The position numbers and the translations under genes are program-made. Below, in pieces: positions 44,154-52,795 of a DNA stretch of 64,000 bases. The first letter of the stretch is position 1, and every line of letters begins with the position of its first letter. The notes under the pieces are model-generated. The model had not been told where the DNA came from and searched no databases. It saw nothing but the letters and a program-made list of their open reading frames with translations. The DNA is from Thiosocius sp963719025 (GTDB taxonomy: Bacteria; Pseudomonadota; Gammaproteobacteria; Chromatiales; Chromatiaceae): positions 35,978 to 99,977 of the forward strand of contig CAVRBK010000092.1 of the NCBI GenBank assembly GCA_963719025.1, read 5' to 3'.

Positions 44154-45520
44154 CAGTCGTTCGGTTCGAGCTGTACCGTGGCGCGCCGATAGCGATCGAG
44201 TTTGCGCCACAGGGTCGATTTGTCGATCCCCAGCATCCGCGCAACCTCGCGCTGATTGCCGCCGGCCTGATCGAGCGCCTTCATGATGTAGCGCCGCTCG
44301 ATCTCGTCCAACGTCGGCCAGTCGGCATCGATGCCCGACTGGTCTCGCGGGCGTCGCCGGCATGTCCGACACGCTGCATCAGCGTGTCCTCGGCCAGCAC
44401 GACATGGCGTTCCACCAGGTTGCGCAGCTCGCGTACGTTGCCCGGCCAGGAATAGGCCAGCAGGCGCTGGATCGACGCGCCGTCGAAACCCTCGACGTTG
44501 CGCAGGTACTTTTCATTGAAAAGAGTCGACGAAGTGCATGATCAGCGACGTGATATCGCTGCCGCGTTCGCGCAGCGGCGGCATCGTGATCGAGACCACG
44601 TTGAGGCGGTGGTACAGGTCCTCGCGAAACTCGCCATCGCCGACCATCTGCGCCAGGTCCCGGTTGGTCGCGACCAGCCAGCGCACATCGAAGTCAATCG
44701 GCTTGACCCCACCGACCCGGGTCAGGTGCCCCTCCTGGATCACGCGCAACAGCTTGGCCTGCATGGCATCCGAGATGTTGCCGATCTCGTCGAGAAACAC
44801 GGTGCCACCATCGGCCACCTCGAGCAGGCCACGCTTGGTTCCCACGGCACCGGTGAAGGCGCCCTTTTCGTGACCGAAAAGTTCCGACTCGAGCAGGGTG
44901 TCGTTGAGGGCGCCGCAGTCCACGGTGACCAGGGGCGTCTCCGGCGATGACGACGAATGATGGATCGCCTTGGCCAACAACTCCTTGCCGGTACCGGACT
45001 CACCAAGAATGATGACGTTGCAACGCACATCGGCAATTTTCTCCACCGTCCGGTAGACCTCGCGAATCGCATCCGATTCGCCGATCAGCTCCTTGCGCTG
45101 GCGCTCCGCCTTCAGCTGCTTGCGCAGCAGACGCACCTCATGCTGCAGTTGCGAATGATTCAGGACGCGGTCGATCAGCGCCAGCAGTTCCTGCATGTCG
45201 AATGGCTTCTTCAGAAAATCCACCGCGCCGAGACGCAGCGCACTGATCGCCGCGTTGACCGTGGAATATGCCGTGATCACGATTGCCGGCACCTCGCCAT
45301 CGATCTGTCGAACCTCGCCGAGCAGTTCGATGCCGTCCATGCCAGGCATACGCAGGTCGGTGATCAGCAGGTCTGCGCCGTGGGCCTTGAAATGGGCGAG
45401 CGCGGCGTGCGGATCCTGGAACACGTGCGGACGACACGGGCTGCCCTTGCAGAAGCGCACGAACAGATCACAGGCCTTGGCCTCATCATCGACGAACAGG
45501 ACATCGACCTGTTTACTCAC
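44154..45520 (-). CDS. sigma-54-dependent response regulator, NtrC family (frame-interrupted)
   Basis: About 455 residues. The receiver starts (GTG 45518-45520) VSKQVDVLFVDDEAKACDLF with phospho-Asp in ADLLITDLRMPGMDGIELLG. The AAA+ domain has GESGTGKELLAKAIHHSSSS, the GAFTGA loop in LFGHEKGAFTGAVGTKRGLL, and GGTVFLDEIGNISDAMQAKL. The frame changes near 44520 and 44350. The end is a Fis-type HTH: ALDQAGGNQREVARMLGIDK and STLWRKLDRYRR, stop at 44154. It overlaps its kinase gene by 8 bp. The twin palindromes and the sigma-54 promoter just downstream make the cytochrome c-ECF sigma transcript its probable target. Confidence 0.9.
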
Positions 45521-47468
45521 GACCTTTTTTCTCCCCAAGCGACTCGGTGGAATGACACTCTGCGCCGGTCGGCAAAACCAGGCGCGCCACGGCACCGCCG
45601 CCGGGCCGGTTGCCCAGTGCCAGACTCCCACCATGGTACTGCACGATACCCAGGCTGATCGAAAGACCGAGGCCGGAACCGACGCCTTCGGGCTTGGTGG
45701 TAAAGAAGGGATCGAAGGCCCGATCGCTCTCCTCCTCGGTAAGTCCTGCACCTTCGTCCATCACCTCGATCACCACCGCGTCGACCTCGCTGCCCAACGA
45801 GATGGTGACTGGCTTGCCTGGCGGGCTGGCATGCGCGGCATTCTCGATCAGGTTGAGCAGCACGCGCTGTAACAGCCGACGGTCGCCCTCGATCTCGCAC
45901 GGCCCAGGGATCTCGAGATCTATCGCCACATCACCGCCGCGCTGTTCCCTGCGAGCCAGCTGCACGGTTTCGCGCAGCCACTCGGCGGCGTCGAAGCAAG
46001 CCCGCTCCGCGGCAATCTCGTGCGAAAAATTCAGGATGGCGCGCACGGTCTCGGCGATACGCTGCGTTTCCTCGCGGATCGAATGTATATCGTTGCGCGT
46101 ATCTTCGGCGTCGCCCGGCAGGTCTCGATCTATCAGCGTGGTCAGGGACAGGATGGTGTTGATCGGATTATTGATCTCGTGGGCGATCCCTGCGGCCATC
46201 TGGCCCAGTGAGGCAAGCCGCCGACTGCGGTACTGCGCCACCGTAGCCGCGTCCCGTTCGCTCTCGGCCCGCTCGAGCACAGCCGCCATGTCATTGAAGG
46301 CCCTTCCCGCCTGCTGCAACTCATCGGGGCCGGACGGCGAGACACGCTGACCACGCTGCCCTGTCGCAAAATCCGCCAGCCCCTGGGCGAGATGCAACGC
46401 CGGGCCGGCAATGCGACGCGCGGCGGCCCGCGTCAGCACCAGGCTGAGCAGCAAGGCCAGCAGCACACTGAAAATGATGCCGAGCCGGATGTTGCGAAAC
46501 GGCGCACTCAACACCTCCGGTCTCACCTGCAGGGCGACCACCCAGGCCACCAGCTTGTCGGGATAGGGCAGGAAGGTCTGGTAGTAGATCCGTGCCCCGT
46601 TTGCGCCCGCCGTAACGATGCCCTGACTCTCGGCAAAGGCATTGCTGAACAGCGACGGATGACTGGTCTCAAGCCGGGGCGAAGCGGTGCTGGCATTCAG
46701 CAGGTCGATACCGCGTTGCGGGTCGAACAACACCAGCCCCTCGCGGTCCGGCATCTCGGTGTCGGTCTCGCCGACCAGCAGGCTGCTGCCGTGCACGCTC
46801 GGGGTCAGCGACAGCAGCCGGTTGAGGGGTAGCAGCGGGGGATTGATCGTCAGGTAACCGACCACGTCGGAACCACGAACCAGCGGGGCGACGGTGTTGT
46901 ACACCGGCATTACATCGCCGATCCCGTTGGTGATCAGGTTTCCGGTCAGCAACAGGCTGCCGATTTCATTGCCGCGCAGTTCGCCGAGCGCCTGCGAAAA
47001 TGCGGCGTCCTCCGGCTCGTCCTCGACATGCGGCAGGCTGCCAAATCCATCGAAGACCGGCGGCGAGCGCCGACCATCGCTCACCTTCACCAGGGAATGG
47101 CCCTGGCGATCCAGGATGCGCACGGTATCCAGGCTGGTGCGCACCGACTGGAAGGTCTCGAAAAAGCGATTGACCCGCTCGAAGCGCAGCGTCGCCTGGT
47201 CATGCGGACGGCCCTGTGCCAGGGCCTCCAGCACCGGCAGATACCCCTGCAGGGCCGGCACCCCGGCCAGTCCGGTGATCAGATCCTGCTCGATCTGCAT
47301 CCGACGCTGGATACTGACGACCACATTCTCCAGGTTTGCCGACAGCTCGCGATCGGCCTCACGCAGGTACACCCGTTCGCTCCACGAGGTTGCAACAAAG
47401 CCAAGTATCGCCAGCGGTATGATCGCAGCCGGTACGGCCCACAGAAAGATGTTATTCTTCAGGCGCAT
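45513..47468 (-). CDS. membrane sensor histidine kinase, partner of the NtrC-family regulator
   Basis: 651 residues in one frame. TM1 (FLWAVPAAIIPLAILGFVAT) is followed by a large periplasmic sensor of about 290 residues with two Cache-like halves (TVRILDRQGHSLVKVSDGRR; LVRGSDVVGYLTINPPLLPL). TM2 (LGIIFSVLLALLLSLVLTRA) leads to a HAMP linker and the kinase core: phospho-His in AAGIAHEINNPINTILSLTT, N-box LLNLIENAAHAS, G1 DEGAGLTEEE and G2 GSGLGLSISLGIVQYHGG. The ligand is unknown. The gene overlaps its regulator, so the two are co-translated. Confidence 0.92.
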   Translation of the reverse strand: MRLKNNIFLWAVPAAIIPLAILGFVATSWSERVYLREADRELSANLENVVVSIQRRMQIEQDLITGLAGVPALQGYLPVLEALAQGRPHDQATLRFERVNRFFETFQSVRTSLDTVRILDRQGHSLVKVSDGRRSPPVFDGFGSLPHVEDEPEDAAFSQALGELRGNEIGSLLLTGNLITNGIGDVMPVYNTVAPLVRGSDVVGYLTINPPLLPLNRLLSLTPSVHGSSLLVGETDTEMPDREGLVLFDPQRGIDLLNASTASPRLETSHPSLFSNAFAESQGIVTAGANGARIYYQTFLPYPDKLVAWVVALQVRPEVLSAPFRNIRLGIIFSVLLALLLSLVLTRAAARRIAGPALHLAQGLADFATGQRGQRVSPSGPDELQQAGRAFNDMAAVLERAESERDAATVAQYRSRRLASLGQMAAGIAHEINNPINTILSLTTLIDRDLPGDAEDTRNDIHSIREETQRIAETVRAILNFSHEIAAERACFDAAEWLRETVQLARREQRGGDVAIDLEIPGPCEIEGDRRLLQRVLLNLIENAAHASPPGKPVTISLGSEVDAVVIEVMDEGAGLTEEESDRAFDPFFTTKPEGVGSGLGLSISLGIVQYHGGSLALGNRPGGGAVARLVLPTGAECHSTESLGEKKGRE

Positions 47469-47576
47469 CGGGCGGATCCGGCCGATCGCGCGCGGATGGC
47501 AGAACGTATCCGCCAGGCACGCATGGTCGCTGGACGAGGCATCAACGGCGGCAGATCTGCAGGCACCGACGGACGC

Positions 47577-48542
47577 TCATTTCGCGCGAAACCCGGAGAG
47601 GTTCATCAGTGCGAACATCAGCAGTCCGCTCACCGTCGAACCGAGATACATCGAGACAGCCTCGTAGTCGTCCGGGATCGGCGACAGCAGCAGGAAACTG
47701 GCCAGGGTGCCGATCGCGCCGACCCAGGCCGCCGCGAGCAGGTAGGGGCGCCGCGAGTCCTCGACCAGGCGCGCAATCACGAACAGCAGCGCACTACTCG
47801 GCACGATCACCAGAAACGGCACCCCTGACTGGGCCAGGCTGAGCGGCCAATTCACTGCACAGCCACTCCCGGCAGCGCCCGCGGTTGCACTGCACAGACC
47901 CAGCAAGTGATCGAGCCGCTCGATAGACCGCGCGGTGTGGCAAAGCAGGTTCCACGACACCACGGCGGTGGTGAACAGCAGGGAAACGAGCAAGGCGAAC
48001 GAGATCAGCAGATTGCTGTCCTGCAGTTTGCGCTCGGTGGCCGAGGGGATATCCAGGGCGACGATCCTGGCCAGCCGCTCGACATCCGCATCCCAGCGCT
48101 TGTCACTGATGCTGATCGCGTTGAGTCGGGTCAGCGGCCGCAGACGCTCCGGCAGGGCATCGACCGGCGGCATTGCTGTGTCTTCGACCAGCACCGGGTA
48201 GACGGGCACACCCGCCTCCAGCGCCATCGCAACCTCCTGCCCCACCCAGTCGTCCGCATCGTGCAGACGCTGTTGACCGGCTTCGTCGCTCGCGTCGACC
48301 CAGCCGGCACCGATCAGAACGATCGCGGCATCCGCCTTGCCGAGAGTGCCATGGATAACCTCGGCAAAATCCTCACCACCGCCGATACCCTCGATGTCGC
48401 GAAACACCCGCTTGTCGCCGAAGTAAAGCCCCAGCGAGTCCGCCAGGCGACCGGCGACCCAGCGCGTGTCATCCCTGCGGTAACTGATGAAGATCCTGCC
48501 CTGGGGAGCTTCCCGCCAGGACAGCAGACGAGTCATTGTCAC
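47577..48542 (-). CDS. TIR-domain membrane protein
   Basis: 321 residues. The N-terminal TIR domain (residues 15-160) opens GRIFISYRRDDTRWVAG and continues VFRDIEGIGGGEDFAEVIHG and AAIVLIGAGWV. It then has DDWVGQEVAMALEAGVPVYP, where the Glu sits at the position of the NAD-cleaving residue in catalytic TIR domains. The C-terminal half has four membrane segments (ISFALLVSLLFTTAVVSWNL; FLVIVPSSALLFVIARLVED; LLAAAWVGAIGTLASFLLLS; the last near SGLLMFALMNLS). Bacterial TIR proteins of this form are poorly characterised; NADase signalling or a scaffold role is possible. There are no recognisable defence genes beside it. Confidence 0.82.
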   Translation of the reverse strand: MTMTRLLSWREAPQGRIFISYRRDDTRWVAGRLADSLGLYFGDKRVFRDIEGIGGGEDFAEVIHGTLGKADAAIVLIGAGWVDASDEAGQQRLHDADDWVGQEVAMALEAGVPVYPVLVEDTAMPPVDALPERLRPLTRLNAISISDKRWDADVERLARIVALDIPSATERKLQDSNLLISFALLVSLLFTTAVVSWNLLCHTARSIERLDHLLGLCSATAGAAGSGCAVNWPLSLAQSGVPFLVIVPSSALLFVIARLVEDSRRPYLLAAAWVGAIGTLASFLLLSPIPDDYEAVSMYLGSTVSGLLMFALMNLSGFRAK

Positions 48543-49045
48543 GAATTATCCTCTTGTATCCTGCTACCGGCGTACCGGGTAGCGGTCGCCATGATTGATG
48601 CTGTTCACCAAGCCGCCAACCGTCCGGGCCGGCCGGCCCGGATTCGGAAGCCGCCGCCGGCATACAAACAGATTCTCCATGTTCCTGTCACCCGTATGGT
48701 CTCCCCCGGGCCCGTTTGGCTTCACCCCCAGGTAACCCCGCCACCGTGCAGTTTGGCGCCGCGACGCCGCCTGTACCGAGTGTCAATTTACTAGCTTATT
48801 GCAGTGGCAGCGCACGTTTTCTTACCTCACCTATCGCCCAGGCAGTGCCTTGCCGACGCGCTTTCCAAATACAAAACAGGGTATTGGACGCATCACCTCA
48901 GGCACTCGCTCAGCGCAATGCAGCAATCAAGAGAAATCATATATGCCGCCGGGTTTGATGTCGCCGAATCGCCACCTGCTATTTTTGAAGAACAGGCAGG
49001 CACGCTGTTTACGCGAAAATAACAACCTACGCGGAGGAGTGAGCA
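48543..49045. other. 503-bp region without a supported gene
   Basis: Short open frames on the plus strand (for example 48804-49022) have no signal, motif or good start site. Near 48563-48583, GCTACC and GGTAGC form a small hairpin about 20 bp upstream of the TIR gene. From about 48930 the DNA is less GC-rich, as expected for the promoter of the small exported protein at 49046. Confidence 0.45.
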
Positions 49046-49387
49046 ATGAATATCTCTGTAAAAGGCCGATCAGGAATGCTGCTGTGGATACTACTTATGT
49101 TCGCAACGCTGGGGCTGCAGTCGGCCTCGGCAGTGGGACCATGCCCACCCTACTGCTCATCCGGTAGCGGTAGCGGTTCCGCCGCCGGCACAAGCAGTAC
49201 CGGCGCGGTGATAATGATGGCGGTGGGGGCAATCGCGATCGTGAGTTCGGTGGACTGCGCATCCCGTTTCCCGTCGTTTGGCGTGTGCCAACCCGGCGGC
49301 TCGCTGCATGGTGGCTCCATGACGCACACGGAATGGGGCTCAATGGGATCGCTTATCGATCTGCATGACGTGCTCGTCGGGCAGTAA
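49046..49387 (+). CDS. small exported Gly/Ser-rich protein of unknown function
   Basis: 113 residues preceded by a strong GGAGGAGTGAGCA site. The signal peptide MLLWILLMFATLGLQSASA is followed by a Cys pair (CPPYC), a Gly-Ser-Ala linker, one hydrophobic segment (TGAVIMMAVGAIAIVSSV), a further Cys pair (DCASRFPSFGVC) and a Gly-rich tail ending in DLHDVLVGQ. Its last 238 bp overlap, in antisense, the 3' end of the papain-like gene on the other strand; the ribosome site and signal peptide favour this frame. The family is not recognised. Confidence 0.6.
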   Translation: MNISVKGRSGMLLWILLMFATLGLQSASAVGPCPPYCSSGSGSGSAAGTSSTGAVIMMAVGAIAIVSSVDCASRFPSFGVCQPGGSLHGGSMTHTEWGSMGSLIDLHDVLVGQ

Positions 49388-50409
49388 TAGCGTACGTCCT
49401 TGAGCACGGCGCTGCCCGCATCAGCGCCGTGCTCATGCCCTGGCGGGGATGCGACTGCGACGTCCGCAGGCATAACCCCGAACAAGCTTTCCGCCAGGCG
49501 GCGGACGTCGGCGGCGATACGGGTGGCGTCGGGGATCTGCTGGTCCGTTTCATACAGTTGCAGGCCCTGCGTCATGAAGCGCACGATCGGCTCGCGAAAT
49601 GCCAGGTTCTTTCCCGTCCATTCAAACAGGTTGCCAAGCTTCTGGTCGGCGGTGAACCGACGATGAATTTCGCGCTTCAGTTCGATATAGACCAGGAAAC
49701 GGGTCTGCGTGCGCAACGCGCTCAGCGTCGTGACCAAGCGCTCCGAATCGATCAACTGACGGGCCTGCACCGTCCCCACATCAGAGATTCCCAACCAGTC
49801 GCGCACACGGGTCAGGGACGGATTCGCCGGAAACGATTCCAACGGCGGCAAGCCACCCCCCGCCGCCTCGATGGCAAGGGCAACAAACTCGGTGCAGTAA
49901 AAAGCATCGTGCTCATCGAAGCGAAAGTAAGGGTCGAACGGCGTTTTTTTCTCGAAGTGCTCAACAGCGTAGCGGACGATCAAATCCGGATCCGCGCCCA
50001 CCGGCGGTTCGTACACCTTGGCGTACCTGCCACGCTGGATGAACGCCGGCAGAGGGGTACGCGATACGGCACCCTTGATGTGATCGGTCGGCCGACCACT
50101 GAGCGACAGTCGAAAAAGGCCATAGGATTCATAAACAAAAAATTCACCGCGCTCCACGGCGATGATCCCCGCATGTACGAAGGGCGAAAACTCATGCGAG
50201 AACAACGAGAAGAATACCGCGGTAGGGCCACCTGAATCAGTCACAATGATCTGACCGGAGCGCAGCACGGGGGCAGTCGATGCGTCCGGTGAGGTAAACC
50301 AGACGAGCGGTGTCTCTGCCGTGTCCGGTGTCGCCAACGAGCCCCCGACACCGGTCTTTGCCAGAAACAACAGCGACAAACCAACGCTGATCGCACGTAT
50401 TGCGATCAT
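49150..50409 (-). CDS. periplasmic YiiX-like permuted papain fold hydrolase
   Basis: 419 residues in the open frame. The signal peptide ISVGLSLLFLAKTGVGGSLA precedes a domain with LRSGQIIVTDSGGPTAVFFS and a catalytic His candidate in HEFSPFVHAGIIAVERGEFF. The Cys candidate lies in HDAFYCTEFVALAIEAAGGG. This is the circularly permuted NlpC/P60 arrangement (His before Cys) of YiiX/YebB-type amidases, which act on peptide or acyl-amide bonds. The region after about residue 345 is antisense to the small exported protein and has no family features, so the true end may be near 49400 with a missed stop. It starts with ATGA overlap to a lipoprotein gene. Confidence 0.75.
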   Translation of the reverse strand: MIAIRAISVGLSLLFLAKTGVGGSLATPDTAETPLVWFTSPDASTAPVLRSGQIIVTDSGGPTAVFFSLFSHEFSPFVHAGIIAVERGEFFVYESYGLFRLSLSGRPTDHIKGAVSRTPLPAFIQRGRYAKVYEPPVGADPDLIVRYAVEHFEKKTPFDPYFRFDEHDAFYCTEFVALAIEAAGGGLPPLESFPANPSLTRVRDWLGISDVGTVQARQLIDSERLVTTLSALRTQTRFLVYIELKREIHRRFTADQKLGNLFEWTGKNLAFREPIVRFMTQGLQLYETDQQIPDATRIAADVRRLAESLFGVMPADVAVASPPGHEHGADAGSAVLKDVRYYCPTSTSCRSISDPIEPHSVCVMEPPCSEPPGWHTPNDGKRDAQSTELTIAIAPTAIIITAPVLLVPAAEPLPLPDEQ

Positions 50410-50621
50410 GGCGTTTCCTCAAACGCACCGCTGTCATCAGCCACCGTAGCGGGCGTCAGGCGAAAATGATTGACTTCGGCGGCACTGGCCGGCGTCAGCT
50501 CATGGGCCACTTGTGCGGGCAGCCGCACGCAGCCCGACAACACGAACAGCAGGCCGGCAAGCGAGGCGGCAAGGCGGATCGGGCCTGCAACAAAGCCTTT
50601 TTCGGTGCTGGCACTGCTCAT
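50406..50621 (-). CDS. small lipoprotein coupled to the papain-like hydrolase
   Basis: 71 residues: MSSASTEKGFVAGPIRLAAS, then LAGLLFVLSGC with lipobox LSGC. The mature part RLPAQVAHELTPASAAEVNH ends DDSGAFEETP. AGAGGCG precedes ATG 50619-50621, and the stop overlaps the hydrolase start by ATGA. The two proteins probably act together in the envelope. The family is not recognised. Confidence 0.65.
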   Translation of the reverse strand: MSSASTEKGFVAGPIRLAASLAGLLFVLSGCVRLPAQVAHELTPASAAEVNHFRLTPATVADDSGAFEETP

Positions 50622-50892
50622 CGCCTCTGCCCCCCGTGAAAGAGACCCGTCCCGCAAGACGGCCTTCCATGAGCATAGCCGCAGAAGCCGCGCATGCAGC
50701 GTGATCGGAGCTGGCGCCCGCGGAATGGAACCCTTGCGACATCACGACCTCTAAGCGAAGGTACCCGCAGCGGCAGACTTGCCGACCAGGCGACCGCGAC
50801 CAGCAATCACCTGCGAACGGCGACAACCAGGTCGGCCCTGATGCCAGACCCCAGGCGACATGCCCGCCAATCGCAACAGACGGAGAGCAGCG

Positions 50893-51483
50893 ATGCGAAA
50901 CAGACCAGCGTTAGCCCTATTGATTGGGGTGCTGTTATTTGCCCCGGCCGCGATAGCCGCCAAGGCGGTATTTGCCGGCGGCTGTTTCTGGTGCATGGAG
51001 TCCGACTTCGAGAAGCTCCCCGGGGTGACCGACGTGATCTCGGGCTTTACCGGCGGAACGCTGAAAAACCCGACCTACAATGGCGACCACACGGGCCACT
51101 ACGAGGCGGTAGAGGTGAGCTACGATCCGGCCCAGGTCAGCTACCAGGAACTCCTCGACCACTACTGGGTGAATATCGACCCATTCGATGCGCGCGGGCA
51201 GTTCTGCGACAAGGGATTCAGCTATCTCAGCGCGATTTTCGTTGCCAATGACGAGGAACGGCAGCTGGCAGAGGCGTCAAAGCGAGGGGTCGAGGCCCGG
51301 TTTCCGCAGGATAAGGTTGTAACGCCGATACTCGACGCATCGGTTTTTTACCCGATCAAGGGTAACGAAAGCTACCACCAGGATTACTACAAGAAGAATC
51401 CACTGCGCTACAAGTATTACCGTTGGAACTGCGGTCGTGACCAGCGACTCGAGGCCCTATGGGGTGACAGTGCCGGCCACTGA
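50893..51483 (+). CDS. msrA: exported peptide-methionine (S)-S-oxide reductase MsrA
   Basis: 196 residues with a signal peptide (ALALLIGVLLFAPAAIAAKA) directly before the active-site motif AVFAGGCFWCMESDFEKLPG, where the first Cys attacks the sulfoxide. GFTGGTLKNPTYNGDHTGHY and VEVSYDPAQVSYQELLDHYW complete the fold; the C-terminal NCGRDQRLEALWG holds a resolving Cys candidate. It repairs oxidised methionine; the signal peptide places it in the periplasm, where most bacteria use MsrPQ or an MsrAB fusion. No MsrB gene is adjacent. Start ATG 50893. Confidence 0.93.
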   Translation: MRNRPALALLIGVLLFAPAAIAAKAVFAGGCFWCMESDFEKLPGVTDVISGFTGGTLKNPTYNGDHTGHYEAVEVSYDPAQVSYQELLDHYWVNIDPFDARGQFCDKGFSYLSAIFVANDEERQLAEASKRGVEARFPQDKVVTPILDASVFYPIKGNESYHQDYYKKNPLRYKYYRWNCGRDQRLEALWGDSAGH

Positions 51484-51529
51484 GCCTTCGGCGTCGGGAT
51501 AGAACGAGGCACGTCGGGCGGAAACCTTG

Positions 51530-51690
51530 ATGGATTCCCGCCTTCGGGAATGACGGGGGTGGCCTGGTCTGGCGCGGTCACCCTTCGTCGTCCCCGCGCA
51601 GGCAGGGGTCCAGTGGCACAGGTTCATAACAATCGCCAACAATCCTGGGTACCTGCCTTCACGGGAATGACGGATACGGATTTAAAAACC
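51530..51690. repeat. dispersed intergenic repeat cluster (REP-like hairpins)
   Basis: ATTCCCG (51534-51540) and CGGGAAT (51545-51551) form a hairpin in TGGATTCCCGCCTTCGGGAA-TGACG. Related pieces follow: CCCCGCGCAGGCAGGGGTCC near 51595 and CTGCCTTCACGGGAATGACG near 51655. The same family occurs at 9143-9250. It separates msrA from senB. Confidence 0.6.
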
Positions 51691-51710
51691 TGCAAGACCG
51701 TCGCGCGCGG

Positions 51711-52661
51711 TCAAGCCAACTCGTCCAGCAGTTGCGCCCAGCCATCCCGCTCCCTCTCTTCGCGGAACAGGTATTTTCGCGACCGGCACGCCGCCCCGAG
51801 AGCGGCATAAAAATCATCATCCGCCTCGGCACGCAGCAGCAACGCGCGCAGCGCCGCCGTATCCTCTGGTGGGTAGTAGCCGGGGTAGTCGGGACCCAAC
51901 AGGCCGATCGAGCCGGGAATCCGCGAGGCCACCACCGGCAGATCCGCCATTACCGCCTCGGAGATCACGTTGGCACCGCCCTCCATGCGTGACGTCAGGG
52001 CGAGCAAATGCGAGCGTCGATACACATCACGCAAGCGGCCATGTGCCACCTCGCCATGCCAGTGATAGCGCCGATTGACCGCCACCTCGTCGCGCGCCGC
52101 AGCCGCCCATTCCTCGTTGTGCGCCTTGCCATAGGCATCGACCCGGATACGGCTATCCGCCGGCAGGTCACGCACCGCCAGGGCGGCGCGCAGGGAATCC
52201 TTCTCATCGCGCAGATGACCGGCCACACAGACCCGAAAGGCATTGCGCGGCGGCCGGCGGCCGGTCACCGGTTTGGCCGATTGCACGATCACCCGCACCT
52301 TGTCGCGCAGCGCCTCCGGGACACAGGCATCGATCATCCCGTGCAGGCCGACAATCCGGTCGGCCGCGACCAGCGAGGCCAGCGTTTCGTCGGGATGCGA
52401 GTGGATAAAGCGGTAAGCGTCGGTACCGGTGAGCACGACCACCAGCGGTCGTTCGGGATAGGCGCGCGCAAAAGCCTGCACCGCGGCTGCACTGCGCCAG
52501 GCATGCAGGGCAACCATCAGGTCGGCCGCCTCGCCCCGATAATCGACCTCGACATCCACCCGGTGTCCCAGCGCGCGCAGCAGGCGTGCCCAGCGATTGG
52601 CGGTGGCCCGGTTACCGGACAGCGAACGCGGTGGTGCCGGTGTGACAAGGACAATGTGCAT
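51711..52661 (-). CDS. senB: selenosugar synthase SenB (TIGR04348-type glycosyltransferase)
   Basis: 316 residues of the GT4 GT-B fold: MHIVLVTPAPPRSLSGNRAT, TANRWARLLRALGHRVDVEV, ALHAWRSAAAVQAFARAYPE, VVLTGTDAYRF and the C-terminal nucleotide-sugar site RMEGGANVISEAVMADLPVV followed by ASRIPGSIGLLG. SenB joins selenophosphate to a UDP-sugar to make a selenosugar, the first step of selenoneine synthesis. It is divergent from senA with a 134-bp gap and next to a SelD fusion, the diagnostic context. ATG 52659-52661 is chosen because MHIVLVTP starts the fold; the frame is open 14 codons upstream. Confidence 0.88.
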   Translation of the reverse strand: MHIVLVTPAPPRSLSGNRATANRWARLLRALGHRVDVEVDYRGEAADLMVALHAWRSAAAVQAFARAYPERPLVVVLTGTDAYRFIHSHPDETLASLVAADRIVGLHGMIDACVPEALRDKVRVIVQSAKPVTGRRPPRNAFRVCVAGHLRDEKDSLRAALAVRDLPADSRIRVDAYGKAHNEEWAAAARDEVAVNRRYHWHGEVAHGRLRDVYRRSHLLALTSRMEGGANVISEAVMADLPVVASRIPGSIGLLGPDYPGYYPPEDTAALRALLLRAEADDDFYAALGAACRSRKYLFREERERDGWAQLLDELA

Positions 52662-52795
52662 GCTGCTGGAACCCTTGCTGAATGGGTCTGCGTCCGAAAT
52701 CACGGTCTGACCCGATAGCCTTTCGTCGACGCAGGTGTGTGACTTTGCCGCCGGTCCTTGAGAACATCAAGCCAGCGCAGCGAAGAGGCCCCCCG

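Noticed and set aside
48804..49022. Possible 72-residue protein on the plus strand
   Set aside because: No signal, domain or clear ribosome site; composition is not gene-like.
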